Source of the DNA: Prorocentrum cordatum
Taxonomy: Eukaryota > Sar > Dinophyceae > Prorocentrales > Prorocentraceae
Direction: 5' to 3'
Assembly (NCBI GenBank): GCA_963575745.1
Contig: CAUYUJ010002769.1
Span: 240,001-262,500 of the forward strand
DNA: 22,500 nt
Shown: positions 1-9,344 of the stretch, piece after piece
How the letters are laid out: each line of letters starts with the position of its first letter
How positions within the stretch are numbered: position 1 is the first letter of the stretch
Notes under the pieces: generated by a model
Seen by the model: only the letters and a program-made list of their open reading frames with translations
Told to the model about the DNA's origin: nothing
Database searches by the model: none
Program-made: the position numbers and the translations under genes

Positions 1-251
1 CCGGTGCGCAGGTGCTCCGGTGGCGCCCCCCGTGGAGGAGGACGCGGACGGGCCGCTTCGGGGCGCCGCGGGAAGCCTGGCGACCTCTTGGAATACGCAG
101 GGCGGAGGTTTTCAGTCGTCTGCGGCTTGCGGGCGGCTCCCGCCGGGCCCCGGGGCCGTCAGGAAAGGACTCGGGATCGCAAAGGGTCGAGACTTCGGGG
201 ACACAGTTGTGGTTAACCTTCGGATGTCTGGGAGGGGGGTGGGTGGGTCTG

Positions 252-480
252 GGCCTTCCAGATGGGGTCCGAGTAATTAGATAAGGGGTCGAAGGATCGC
301 GTCGCATCGCTGATGCATCGCCGATACGTCGCCGATGCATGGCCGATACAACGCCGATGCATCGGCGACGTTTGCGATGCATCGGCGACGGCGCCGTGGA
401 GAAAGTCGGGCTCCACATTGAGCTGCATCGCCCATGCGACCCTCTGACCCCATCTACTCGGACCCCATCTAGGAGGCCTC
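252..480 (-). mobile_element. GATGCATCG-type TIR element, copy 1
   Basis: The ends are inverted copies of each other. The left end reads GGCCTTCCAGATGGGGTCC and the right end, read in reverse complement, gives AGGCCTCCTAGATGGGGTCC. Similarity continues inward for about 45 bp (GAGTA, then GGGGTC-GAGG-TCGC). The interior holds many GATGCATCG words, including the 14-bp palindrome GCCGATGCATCGGC near 353-366, and a small hairpin at 396-416 (GTGGAG / CTCCAC arms). The hairpin is in the opposite orientation to copies 2 and 3, so this copy is given as minus. There is no coding capacity, so it is probably a non-autonomous DNA transposon. I could not identify a clear target-site duplication. Confidence 0.6.
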
Positions 481-668
481 TAGTTTGACAGGGAGGATCT
501 GAGATCCGCTGCGTGCAGCTGGTTTCAGCTCCGCTGCGAGGCCCTCCCTCAACACGCTGTCGCCCCCAGCGCTGTAAAGACCGGCTGCGCGCTGCTGGTT
601 TGCCCAGCTCTATCCCCACCTTTCGTCCTGCCCGGTAAGCGCCTCCGTGCCACTGGCTTCCTCCACCG

Positions 669-886
669 CCTTCCCAAGATGGGGTCGGAGTGAATCGGAT
701 CGGAGGACTCGGGCGCATCGCCGATGCATCGGCGAACCGGTCTGATGTGGAGCCCGATGCTCTCCACGCCAGCGACGCCGATGCGTCAACGACGTCGCTG
801 GCGTATCGCCGAGACATCGGCGATGCATCGGCGACGCGGCGCTATCCTCCGACTCCATCTATGCTGACCCCATCCTGGAGGCCTCT
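669..886 (+). mobile_element. GATGCATCG-type TIR element, copy 2
   Basis: Same family as the element at 252-480. The left end is CCTTCCCAAGATGGGGTCGG and the right end is CCCCATCCTGGAGGCCTCT, an imperfect inverted match. The interior has a 16-bp palindrome CGCCGATGCATCGGCG at about 719-734, a second GATGCATCGGCGA near 820, and the hairpin GTGGAGCCCGATGCTCTCCAC at 747-767. That hairpin is the reverse complement of the one in copy 1 with few changes. Non-coding. Confidence 0.6.
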
Positions 887-935
887 GCTTCGGTAGCAAA
901 TCATGGGAGCCTGGTGTACCGTCTCAATTCCGTCT

Positions 936-1072
936 TTAGTGTCGACTAGCGCCGGTTAGCGTCTGGGAATGGGTGAGGTAGCGCCGGTTTAGCGTCGGCT
1001 AGCGTCGGTTAGCGTAGATTTAGCGTCGATTAGCGTCGACTAGCGTCGAGCAGCGTCGATTCGCAAGAGCCG
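936..1072. repeat. Short tandem array of TAGCGTCGAY-like units
   Basis: Imperfect tandem copies of a roughly 10-bp word: TAGCGCCGGT, TAGCGTCGGC, TAGCGTCGGT, TAGCGTCGAT, TAGCGTCGAC, TAGCGTCGAG, CAGCGTCGAT. The most regular part is 985-1065. The earlier units are more diverged and separated by short unrelated sequence. Confidence 0.7.
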
Positions 1073-1754
1073 ACAGGATGGTATGGGAGGCTCCCATGAG
1101 TTGCCACCGAACTCTGCTCCTGGCGACGGTCAGGACTCGAAACTTATTTGAGGTTCGAGGGCCGAGGCCGTTTCGGAGGCGCTCGATGTTCCCTCCATGG
1201 CCGCCGAGGGGCTGCTCGCCGCCGCGGCGGGGCGTCCACACTTGCGCACGCATCGGGACGCTGGAAACCGCCCACACCGAGCGTTTGGATGGCGATCATA
1301 TTATTTGTTTTGCGGAAGTCTCAGGCGGAATCACATTTTCAGACGCTGACCCCATTTGGCCGTTATGATATTCAAAGGGGTGAGAGATGCATCTGCAATT
1401 CCCGACTCGGCCCCGAGTCCAACATTGTCCTGGGCCCTGGTAATGGTTCGGCCACTTAGAAAGCCCGAATTGGACCACCATTACCGAGATCGGGAGTACT
1501 TTCTTCGGTGATGGCACACCGCCGATCTTGGTGTTGGTGCCAACCTCTAGGCATCCGGCAGCTGTCTCCACTTCCGAGAGCTTGGGCTATCACAGAGCGT
1601 CTCGGGGTGAGAAGCTTGCCCCAGGAAGGGCGTTCAGAGGGGCCGAGGCCCAGCCCTGACCACAGCTCTCCGCCCCCCCCTCCTCTCTCGGTGGTGGCGG
1701 TCCTCTGCGGGTGCTCTCCTGACTCGTACACTGGCCAGTGGGTAGAATAACGGA
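1073..1754. other. Intergenic, no supported gene
   Basis: Several short overlapping open frames exist on both strands here, but none has a consistent coding signal, a recognisable motif or plausible splice partners. It lies between the 10-bp array and a MITE. I see nothing else definable. Confidence 0.5.
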
Positions 1755-1757
1755 TAA

Positions 1758-1899
1758 ATCGGGCATGTCCCTCTACAGGGGGAATATCCAATAATAGTAG
1801 AGCAAGCATGATGGCGATTGCTTCGTGCTCTTTGACTATGTTTGATCCGTGTGTTGCTTCGGTTCTTCAGAGCCCGCATGTACGAGAACATACCCGACC
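1758..1899 (+). mobile_element. ~145-bp MITE, copy A (TAA duplication)
   Basis: Inverted ends: left ATCGGGCATGTCCCTCTACA and right ...GTACGAGAACATACCCGACC, whose reverse complement begins GGTCGGGTATGTTCTCGTAC. The element is flanked on both sides by TAA (1755-1757 and 1900-1902), a likely 3-bp target-site duplication. The interior (CGATTGCTTCGTGCTCTTTG and onward) aligns with the copies at 11922-12079, 12745-12896 and 14012-14154. TWA duplications with GGT/GGG-type ends are typical of PIF/Harbinger elements. That assignment is inferred from ends only. Non-coding. Confidence 0.7.
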
Positions 1900-1902
1900 T
1901 AA

Positions 1903-2886
1903 TCCTAGGGCGTACGTAAAGCAGCCGAGACGCTATAACGCGAGGACCGCTCTGGGCTCGGGAGGGGCTCTGGTTCTCAGTTCGCTCCCTGGGTTTGGGC
2001 CAGAGGGGGGGCGATGATTTTGTGACCGAGGCTTGCTGTTGCCAGAAGAGCCCCCCTCGTTCCTGATTCAGCGTTCCCCGTGGCAGCACGGTGACTGCAG
2101 ACTCCTGCAGCGTAAGGCCACAGTGACTATGGCGTCTGGCTGCGCGAGAATCCCAGGGCGCTTGTAGCAGACTCGCCTCTTCTACAAACACACCGCGGGT
2201 CATAAGCTTCTTTCCGTCCAGGAGGCGCTGTCTGAGAAGACGCCCCTCCTGCGAACCAGGGAGAGGGTGAGGAGGAGGAGGAGGAGGAGGAGGAGGAGGA
2301 GGAGGACGACGAGGGCCGCCGATACCACAGCTGGGCCTCCTCCGACTTGGCTTGCTTTGGCATGAGGACTCGCCAGGGTCACGGCAGGTTGGGCGACAGG
2401 TGGGGAGAGGTTCAGGGGAAGGGAGCGTCGTCCCCAGGTCGGCCGCTCATCGCCGATACCCCACGTGGGGCATGTGGGGCGTTCCAGCGAAGGATTCTTC
2501 TTCAGCTCACTTCGCCTCGCATTCGGCGCAACGCGCTTTCGGCGGAAGCTGGCGGAATTAACAGCACGTCGGCTCCGCAGCTGGAAGGTCGGCGGAAGCA
2601 AGCGTGAGACGCCAGGGTTCACATGGTGTTCGCAGTCGGCCAGGACGCCTGCGCACCCCTCCACCGCAGCCGCCTCGGCTCAGTCCGTATTGCCGTTGAC
2701 TCGGGCAGCTCTGCCTCGAGCGACCCCACCCACTCTCCACACCGAACTCTTCGCAGGCCGCCACCGCCTCTGCCTGCCCGCGGACCGCAGCCCGCCCACC
2801 AGCACTTCGTGCGCACGCGCGCCGAGGTCGCTTACCGCAGCGGCCGCGCGCGCGCACCGCGGCCGTCCTCGGCGCGGCGGGTCGCC
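1903..2886. other. Intergenic / 5' region of the repeat-protein gene
   Basis: No independent gene is supported. The reading frame of the downstream gene stays open from about 2623, with an in-frame ATG there, but the 88 residues before 2887 are Arg/Pro-rich and lack motifs. The ATG at 2887 is followed at once by a good signal peptide. This stretch most likely holds the promoter, 5' UTR and spliced-leader acceptor, none of which I can place. It includes a GAG microsatellite at 2269-2306. Confidence 0.5.
2269..2306. repeat. (GAG)n microsatellite
   Basis: About 38 bp of near-perfect GAG/GGA repeats on the plus strand, ending in GACGACGAG. Confidence 0.9.
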
Positions 2887-5800
2887 ATGCGTGCGCTGCT
2901 CGCGCCTGCGCTGCTCGCTGTGTGCGCCGCACTCTCGCACGACAGCAGGCTTTCGCCAAAGCAGGCCGGGTCGGTGGACGAGCAGAGCCGCCAGGGCGCC
3001 GCCGTGGACGCGGGCTCGGGCTCGTCGGCGCAGCAGGCCGTCGTCCTGAACGAGCAGAGCCACCAGAGCGCTGGCCTGGACGCGATCTCGGGCTCGTCGG
3101 CGCAGCAGGCCGTCATCCTGGACGAGCAGAGCCGCGAGAGCTTTGTCCTGGAAGCGAGCTCTCGGTCGTCGGAGCAGCAGGCCGTCATCCTGGACGAGCA
3201 GAGCCGCCAGAGCTCCAGCATGGCCTCGAGCTCGGGGTCGTCGGCGCAGCAGGCCGTCGTCATGGACGAGCAGAGCCGACAGAGCGCCGCCGCGGAAGCC
3301 AGTTCGGGCTCGGCGGCGCAGCAGGCCGTCGTCCTGAACGAGCAGAGCCACCAGAGCACCGTCCTCACAGCCAGCTTGGATTCGGCGGCGCAGCAGGCCG
3401 TGATGGTGGATGATCAGAGCCACGAGATCGTTGGCCTGGACGCGGGCTCGAGGTCGTCGGCGCAGCAGGCCGTTATCCTGGACGAGCAGAGCCGCCAGAG
3501 CGCAGGCCTTGGTTTGAGCTCGGGGTCGTCGGCGCAGCAGGCCTTGTTGGTGGATGATCAGAGCCGCGAGATCGTTGGCCTGGACGCGGGCTCGGGGTCG
3601 TCGGCGCAGCAGGCCGTTATCCTGGACGAGCAGAGCCGCCAGAGCGCAGGCCTGGGTTTGAGTTCGGGGTCGTCGGCGCAGCAGGCCGCCATCCTGGACG
3701 ATCACATCCGCCAGAGCGCTGCCGAGGCCTCGAGCTCGGGGTCGTCGGCGCAGCAGGCCGTCATCCTGGACGAGCAGAGCCGCCAGGGCGCCGCCGTGGA
3801 AGCCAGTACAGGCTCGGCGGCGCAGCAGGCCGTCATCCTGGACGAGCAGGGCCACCAGAGCACCGTCCTCACAGCCAACTTGGATTCGGCGGCGCAGCAG
3901 GCCGTGATGGTGGACAAGCAGAGCCATCAGGGTGCCGACCTGGACGCAAGGTCTGGGCCGTCGGCGCAGCAGGCCGTCATTCTGGACGAGCATTTGAGCT
4001 CGGGGTCGTCGGCGCAGCAGGCCGTGTTGGCGAATGATCAGAGCCGCGAGATCGTTGGCCTGGACGCGGGCTCGGGGTCGTCGGCGCAGCAGGCCGTCAT
4101 CCTGGACGAGCAGAGCCGCCAGAGCGCTGCCGAGGCCTCAAGCTCAGGGTCGTCGGCGGAGCAGGCCGTCATCCTGGACGAGCAGAGCCGCCAGAGCTCC
4201 AGCATGGCCTCGAGCTCGGGGTCGTCGGCGCAGCAGGCCGTCATCATGGACGAGCAGAGCCGCCAGACCGCCGTCCTGGAAGCGAGCTCGGGGTCGTCGG
4301 CGCAGCAGGCCGCCGTTCTGGACGTGCATCGCGGGCAGGAAGCCGCCTTGCAGGCGAGTTCGGGGTCGTCGGCGCAGCAGGCCGTCAATCTGGACGAGCA
4401 GAGACGCGAGGGTGCCGCCCTGGACGCAAGCTCGGACTCGTCATCACGCATGGCCGCCGTTGTCCACGCGCAGTTCCGCGAGATCTCCGCCCTGAATGCT
4501 AGTGTGGAGCTCAGGATCGCACAGATGGAGCAGGACTGGAAGCTCAGGATCAAGCAGCTGGAGGAGAAGCTCTGGCAGGTGCAGCAGGAGAAGCGGGACG
4601 TCGCCGCGGCCGAGGAGAGGTCGGAGCGACGGCTCGCGCTTCTCGAGAGCAAGCTCGCGAAGATGGAGCTCAAGGTGCAGCCCAGCCTGGAGCGCCGCCT
4701 CACCCAGGTGGAGGAGGCCGCGAGGGCCGAGGCGCAGCGTCGGGCCTCGCAGGAGCAGGAGACTTCCCCGACGGCCGAGGAGGAGTTCAGCAGACAGCAG
4801 CGCTCGCGCGAAAGCCTCGAGGAGTCGCGGCTGATCTACGAGCAGTCCTGGGCGATGGGCGACCTCAAGGCGGCCCACAGCGCCATCGACCGCGTGGTGC
4901 TGCCGCTCATGGCCAGGAGATCATTCTATTATTTGTTGTTTTGCCGATCGGCGCGGGCCCTCGCACCCCCTTCCACCCCCATTGGAGTAGGTCTTGGCTG
5001 TCTTTGGCGCCTGTTTCAGGCAGGTGGAGTCTCCCCCGTAGGACGCGCTGTTGCAAACAGTCGCGTTAAGCAGAGGTCTGGATCCCGATGCCCCACCTTC
5101 CCCCAGGAGGAGGAGGAGGCGGAGGAGGAGGAGGCGGAGGAGGAGGAGGAGGCGGAGGAGGAGGAGGAGGAGCTTTTCGCCCGATGCCGAAACGCCGAAT
5201 TAAGAAGACGTTCGCCAGGGAGAAGGTCTACCAGAGCCGGCGCCAGGAGATCGAGGCCGAGACTCGCCGCAGGCTCCTGGAGGAGGCCGAGGGGCTCTGC
5301 GACGCCGACGGCGACAGGCTGGACGGGGAGCAGCTGCGGGAGGTGCTCGACGTGCCCGAGGCTTATGATGCTCCAACCTACTTTAGCCTCGATCACCAGA
5401 AAGAAATTTGAGCACCAGGAAAAGTACCGGAACTGGAGGGTTTTCGCGCGTCGGGCCCTGGGAGACGCCCGTCCGACACTGTTTCGACACTCTTTCGACG
5501 CTTTTCCGGGTGCTCGAACATATTTCTGGTATGTGGTCCTTAAGTACGATGGGCGCAACATAACCCGAGGCCAAGCTGGCCCACCTGGCCGCCGAGGTTA
5601 ACAGAGGAGGAAAGGGTACCCATGCCGCTACCTGTTACCCGTTTTGCACCACCTCCTTGGGCCTCCTGGGCGGCCCTCGTCGCCGCCGCTGCATTTGCTT
5701 CGAAACTCTGGTCGGAACGCACCTCGGGAGAGGTCCAGTGAGTAACGGTATCGGTACCTTTTGGTTTCCCCAGAGGTCGCGCAGGTCGCCGCTCCAGCGG

Positions 5801-6564
5801 CCACCGGCGACGCGGTCGACCACACGGGCCTCCGGTGGCAGGAGCGCCTGGAGGGCTTCCGCCAGAAGTCCGCCGCCGAGTCCGCGCACGTGCTGGAGTC
5901 CATCGTGCACAAGATCGGGGTGCTGTCGGACATCCAGGGCGACTACGACGACCGCATGTTCCTGGAGATGCTGGCCCGCTTCCTCAACGACACCAGAGAC
6001 GAGACCCAGCACATGCACGAGACGAACGCTCTCATCCACAAGAGGCTCCAGGAGAATTACGGGAAGTACAACACCGAGTACTTGTCCAGCACACTCCTGC
6101 AGGCCATCAGCGGCGTCACTGAGAACGTAGAGTTCAAGAACCACTTGCTTCACATGGATACCTACGCCCTGTCCCACACCACCCCGGGCGAGGAGATGGT
6201 GCAGGGCTGCCAGGAGATGGAGCGTGTATTCGCCTCTCACATCTTGCCCTTCTTCCAAGGCGTCGGCCACATGAGGGGTACCCTCGACAACTTGACCAAG
6301 GTCGTCCCGAGCATGCTGTCCACCGCGGGCCAGAAGCGCTCTCTGGCCATGATGCGGAACCGCACCAAGGGCATGCTGAGCATGGCTTACGCCCAGCAGA
6401 TCGCCCTGAGGGGGGTGTCCAACGCGATTATGCACGACGCCATACCAGTCTTGGTAGAGAGGCTCCACTGCAATTTCACTGACCCCAGCAGCTCAGCAGC
6501 GCGCACGAGCTCGCCGAGCTCGCCCCGCACGCTCCTTTCGCGCATCTGGTCGCGACGGCAGTAG
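2887..6564 (+). CDS. Predicted secreted 24-residue-repeat / coiled-coil protein, 3 exons
   Basis: Modelled as exons 2887-4916, 5219-5360 and 5776-6564, which join in frame to 986 codons plus TAG. I do not recognise the family. Residues 1-19 form a signal peptide (MRALLAPALLAVCAALS, then polar). Residues 44-539 are about 21 copies of a 24-residue unit, roughly SGSSAQQAVILDEQSRQSA plus five variable residues. Residues 540-625 are charged with heptad-like Leu spacing, a likely coiled coil. Exon 2 (677-724) continues a charged helix into DADGD (705-709), resembling an EF-hand loop one residue short. Residues 725-986 are mostly helical with no known motif. Sequons at 795, 896, 919 and 957 (and NAS at 537) fit secretion. 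The start is chosen at 2887 for the signal peptide; an upstream in-frame ATG at 2623 is less likely. The Ser/Arg-rich last 25 residues are the least certain part. Function unknown; a cell-surface or extracellular structural role is a guess. Confidence 0.75.
3016..4503 (+). repeat. 72-bp tandem repeat inside the coding exon (21 units)
   Basis: Units run 3016-3951 (13 full copies), 3952-3999 (a copy 24 bp short) and 4000-4503 (7 copies, the last diverged). The DNA core TCGTCGGCGCAGCAGGCCGT is nearly invariant. Variation concentrates in the second half of the unit. The short copy loses exactly eight codons, so the frame is kept. Two pairs of distant blocks are almost identical: 3181-3258 with 4168-4242, and 3556-3645 with 4036-4125. 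This points to recent block duplication or unequal exchange. All frames are open across the array because of its composition, but only the frame of the gene carries a signal peptide and continues into the coiled coil. Confidence 0.9.
4917..5218 (+). other. Intron 1, GA-AG ends, contains a GGA microsatellite
   Basis: The exon before ends ATGGCCAG and the next sequence is GAGATCATTC; the 3' end is TTCGCCAG followed by GGAGAAGG. This is the AG|G context at both ends known for dinoflagellate introns, with a GA 5' dinucleotide. Removing it joins phase 2 to phase 2 and restores one continuous charged helix. The intron carries a (GGA)n tract at about 5106-5173. Another AG|G lies right before that tract at 5106 after a pyrimidine run, but using it with this donor leads to an Arg-rich frame that stops near 5200. 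Confidence 0.6.
5361..5775 (+). other. Intron 2, GC-AG ends
   Basis: The donor is CCCGAG|GCTTATGATG and the acceptor TTTCCCCAGAG|GTCGCGCAG. Both sit at codon boundaries (phase 0), so the two exons read straight through. Without splicing, the exon 2 frame stops at about 5411 and the exon 3 frame has no exon 2-like sequence upstream. The intron contains a piece of a dispersed repeat near 5700-5735 (see 9608-9680). Confidence 0.65.
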
Positions 6565-7105
6565 TGCGAAGGGCGCTGCGAGGCGAGAGGCGCTGCTGCT
6601 CGTCGAGCAGCCTTCGCTTCGCCCGTTGGGTCCGTCCAGGCTCTTTTGACCCCTGTGCCCTCCGCCTCCTGCCGCCCTGCTCGCGTGCAAGCGACACCTT
6701 TCTGCGACAGGCGAGCAGGAACACACGGATTACATGCTCGCAATGGGGATGGGCCACGGGTGTGAGAGGGAGGCGCGGCGTCTCGTCGGGCACGGCCCCC
6801 TTGCGGTTGACCCTTGGTGCGGTGCCGAGGGGCCCAAGTTCGAGAGCTAAGAGGATCAGAAACATGTGCGTTGACACTCTTTTGGGGCGCTGACTTCGGC
6901 CTGGGGATGGTCCACAATGGTTGCTTGGTGTGTCCTGAATGCGGTGCTGCTTCATGTTCACGTCGAGATGGTTCGGCGACAGCGGGTCAACATATACGTA
7001 CATAGTGTCACATAGTTACACACATAGGGTGGGGACGTTCGTTAAGGAACATGCCCAGGAGGCCTCAGAACCTGGAGGGTTCCTTATCTGATGAGGGCGG
7101 CGGTG
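6565..7105. other. 3' flank / intergenic
   Basis: Holds the presumed 3' UTR of the repeat-protein gene. There is no AATAAA, which dinoflagellates generally lack. Short open frames on both strands show no motif, and I see no other feature. Confidence 0.5.
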
Positions 7106-7524
7106 ACATACATACATACATACATACATACATGCATGCATGCATACATACATACATACATAAATACATACATACCTACATACCTACATACCTACATGCC
7201 TACATACCTACACACATACACACATACACACACACATACATACATACATACATACATACATACATACATACATACATACATACATACCTACAAACATACA
7301 TGCATACATACATACGTACGTACGTACGTACGTGCATGCATGCATGCATGCATGCATGCATACATACATACATACACACATACACACATACATACACACA
7401 TACATACGTACATACACACATACATACACACATGCACACATACACACATACATACACATGCAGGCATCCAGCCATACAGTTTTGGCTACATGCGTATACA
7501 TACATGCATGCATGCATACTTATA
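7106..7524. repeat. (CATA)n compound microsatellite
   Basis: About 420 bp of CATA repeats with interspersed CACA, CATGCATG (notably 7333-7363) and a GTACGTACGTACGTAC stretch near 7315-7335. It is interrupted by unique sequence at about 7462-7497. Open frames of Thr/His/Ile/Tyr or Met/Cys/Val across it are artefacts of the repeat. Confidence 0.95.
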
Positions 7525-7865
7525 CAGTCGAGCAGTTGATTAAGTCACCTTCTCCCGAAAAGCTGGGCCAGCGTGACGTAACCTGATTGCCAGACAGTTG
7601 GCGCAGTTTCTTGAGCACGGTCGCCACTTAATTATGAAAGGCAGCAAATTGGCCCAGGCTTGTTTTAAGAAACCTCGGGGAAGTTGGCCCAGACTTCTTG
7701 AACGATTGTTGTCTTGATCGTACCATCGGCTGTACATACATATGTGTACATGTTTAAGGTCAGCGTGTGTGTTCGCGAGTGTGGACCCCAAACAATAGGC
7801 CATTGCATCTTGATGGGGCATTACTTGCACTAAAGATATGGCAAGCATTATGCCTATGATGCAGC
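7525..7865. other. Lower-GC intergenic stretch
   Basis: More AT-rich than its surroundings, with stops in all frames and no recognised motif. Confidence 0.5.
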
Positions 7866-8182
7866 TTACGTGATTAAAGCGACGTGGTGATAGTTATTTG
7901 GTGCAAGCGATGGTTGTCTTTCTTGTGGTGCGAGGTACGTGGCGCGAGCCAGGTGGCGAAAACAGTGTGAAGCAAGCAATGTGATGCAACCAGAGTAGTG
8001 CAAGCTTTGTGTGGCAAGCCAGGTGCCGCAAACTATGTGATGCATCGTCCTGTGTGCACGGGGCACAATATGTGGTGCATGCACTGCCTTGCACTATATG
8101 TGGTGCACGCTATTTGGTGCAAGCTATGTTATGCCAGGACTGCGGTGAAAGCTGTGTGGTACGAGCTATGTGGCGCATCGAT
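7866..8182. repeat. Degenerate ~15-bp repeat array (GCTATGTGGTGCAA-like)
   Basis: Many imperfect copies of a 14-17-bp word around TATGTGGTGCAAGC: GTGGTGCGAGG, GTGGCGCGAGCC, GTGATGCAACC, GTAGTGCAAGC, GTGTGGCAAGCC, TATGTGATGCATC, TATGTGGTGCATGC, TATGTGGTGCACGC, TATTTGGTGCAAGC, TATGTTATGCC, TGTGTGGTACGAGC, TATGTGGCGCATC. Spacing is close to regular but unit sequence is decayed, so this looks like an old minisatellite. Confidence 0.7.
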
Positions 8183-8659
8183 CGCACGGGGCGCGCACGA
8201 GGTGACCAACCAGGGACCAGGCCAAACCCTGGCACAGCCGTCCAAGCACTTTGTGCAAATACTGCTGTGAACATATGCACAGGCCATGGCCGTTGTTCGG
8301 CCATCCCCGCCCGGGCTACTTGAGAGGAAAGCCGACTAACGTATGTTTGCTGAAGGAGTCAGCGGAAGCCCAGCATACAGTACGCACGGCCGGACGCCGC
8401 ACGCGACTGGGCTGTGGCTGCCGAGCGACCTAGCGACCCTCTGGGAGTCCAACGAACTCGCAGTCCCCGGGCAATGCGGAGGATGAAGGGGGAGGCCAAT
8501 GAGGAAAAGGAGGACGGGGTCGGAGTAGTTGGAGGAGGACAAGGACGGGCATAGGTTAGGAGCAGGAGGGAGAGGAGCGGGGAAGGCGAGGAGGCGAGTG
8601 GAGGATAAGGAGGAGGAGGACACTTCCACCGCCAAAGCCGCCACGCAGGCGACTCTGCC
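8183..8659. other. Intergenic; purine-rich 8470-8630
   Basis: No gene. 8470-8630 is strongly purine-rich on the plus strand (AGGAGG, GGGAGAGGAG, AAGGAGGAGG). It contains GGGGTCGGAGTAGTTGG at 8516-8532, which resembles the inner end sequence of the GATGCATCG TIR elements. A related GGTCGGAGTAGTAATCGG lies at about 14527. Confidence 0.5.
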
Positions 8660-8722
8660 AGGGACCGTTTTTCATCCCGAGTCGGAACTTCAGTGTCCCC
8701 AGGCCCGGCCAGGGCCCCCGAA
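8660..8722 (+). repeat. Dispersed repeat G, copy 1
   Basis: GGGACCGTTTTTCATCCCGAGTCGG... followed by CCCCAGGCCCGGCCAGGGCCCCC. Related stretches occur at 9345-9402, 13702-13765, 16017-16080 and 16160-16215. The shared core is GTTTCATCCCGAGTCG plus a C/G-rich tail. The nature and boundaries of this family are unknown. Confidence 0.5.
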
Positions 8723-8854
8723 GGTTTAGGAATACCCCAAAACCGTCCGTCGCGATGTTTTTTCCACGACCTGAGAGGGCCTGAGTCCTCCTCGACCCCC
8801 CCGACTGTCGGTCCTCGGCTACGCGTACCCCTCGCCAAAGTGATGTTTGGCTCT

Positions 8855-9052
8855 AGGCCTCCTGGATAGGATCGCGCCGTCTCGCCGATGCATCGGCGAT
8901 GCGGCTCGATGGGGAGCCCGATTTTCTTTATGCGGACGTCGCCGATGCATTGCTGGTGCATCGCTGATGCATCGCCGATGCATTGCCGATGTATCGCCGA
9001 TGCGGCGCGATCCTCGGACGCCATCTACTCCGATCCCATCTAGGAGGCCTCT
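8855..9052 (+). mobile_element. GATGCATCG-type TIR element, copy 3
   Basis: Left end AGGCCTCCTGGATAGGATCG; right end GATCCCATCTAGGAGGCCT. The left arm lacks about 20 bp present in copies 1 and 2. The interior has CTCGCCGATGCATCGGCGATG at about 8881-8900, then a run of GCCGATGCATTGCTGGTGCATCGCTGATGCATCG words. GGGGAGCCCGATTTTCTTTATG at about 8910 corresponds to the hairpin of copy 2. Outside the element, similar sequence lies on both sides: CGTACCCCTCGCCAAAGTGATGT at 8823 and CGTACCCCTCGGCAGAGTGACGT at 9055. Confidence 0.6.
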
Positions 9053-9344
9053 ATCGTACCCCTCGGCAGAGTGACGTCAGGTGCGGGCCCACAGGGGCGC
9101 CCAGCTTTGGATGTCGCGCTTGGATTCTGCCCTCCCCCCCTCCCCCGCGGCCAGCGAAGTCCACTCTTGCCCAGGGTCACTCTTGCGCGTCTAGCCTAGA
9201 TCCGATAATGTCGAGACGACAGCTACGAGATGGTCCAGAAAAGCCCCGCTGAGAGTCTCAAGCCTCGATCCTCGAACCCAGAGGCTCGATTTCTTGTACT
9301 TGTGTTCCATGAGGGGTCCCGGGATGACTCGACCCTTTCCCCAG

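Noticed and set aside
2623-2886. Upstream in-frame ATG as the true start of the repeat protein
   Set aside because: The extra 88 residues are Arg/Pro-rich and would bury the signal peptide. The ATG at 2887 is the better start, although the upstream one cannot be excluded without a transcript.
2680-3993. 437-codon minus-strand open frame across the repeat array
   Set aside because: It is the mirror of the 72-bp coding repeat. Every frame there is open by composition. The plus frame has a signal peptide and continues into a coiled coil.
3016-4503. CRISPR-like array
   Set aside because: The units are 72 bp, coding, contiguous and without unique spacers; they are protein repeats in a eukaryotic gene.
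5635-6468. 277-codon minus-strand open frame opposite exon 3
   Set aside because: It is the antisense shadow of a GC-rich exon; the plus strand reads a better balanced protein whose phase matches exon 2.
7051-7539. 162-codon and related open frames in the CATA region
   Set aside because: Pure translation of a tetranucleotide microsatellite.
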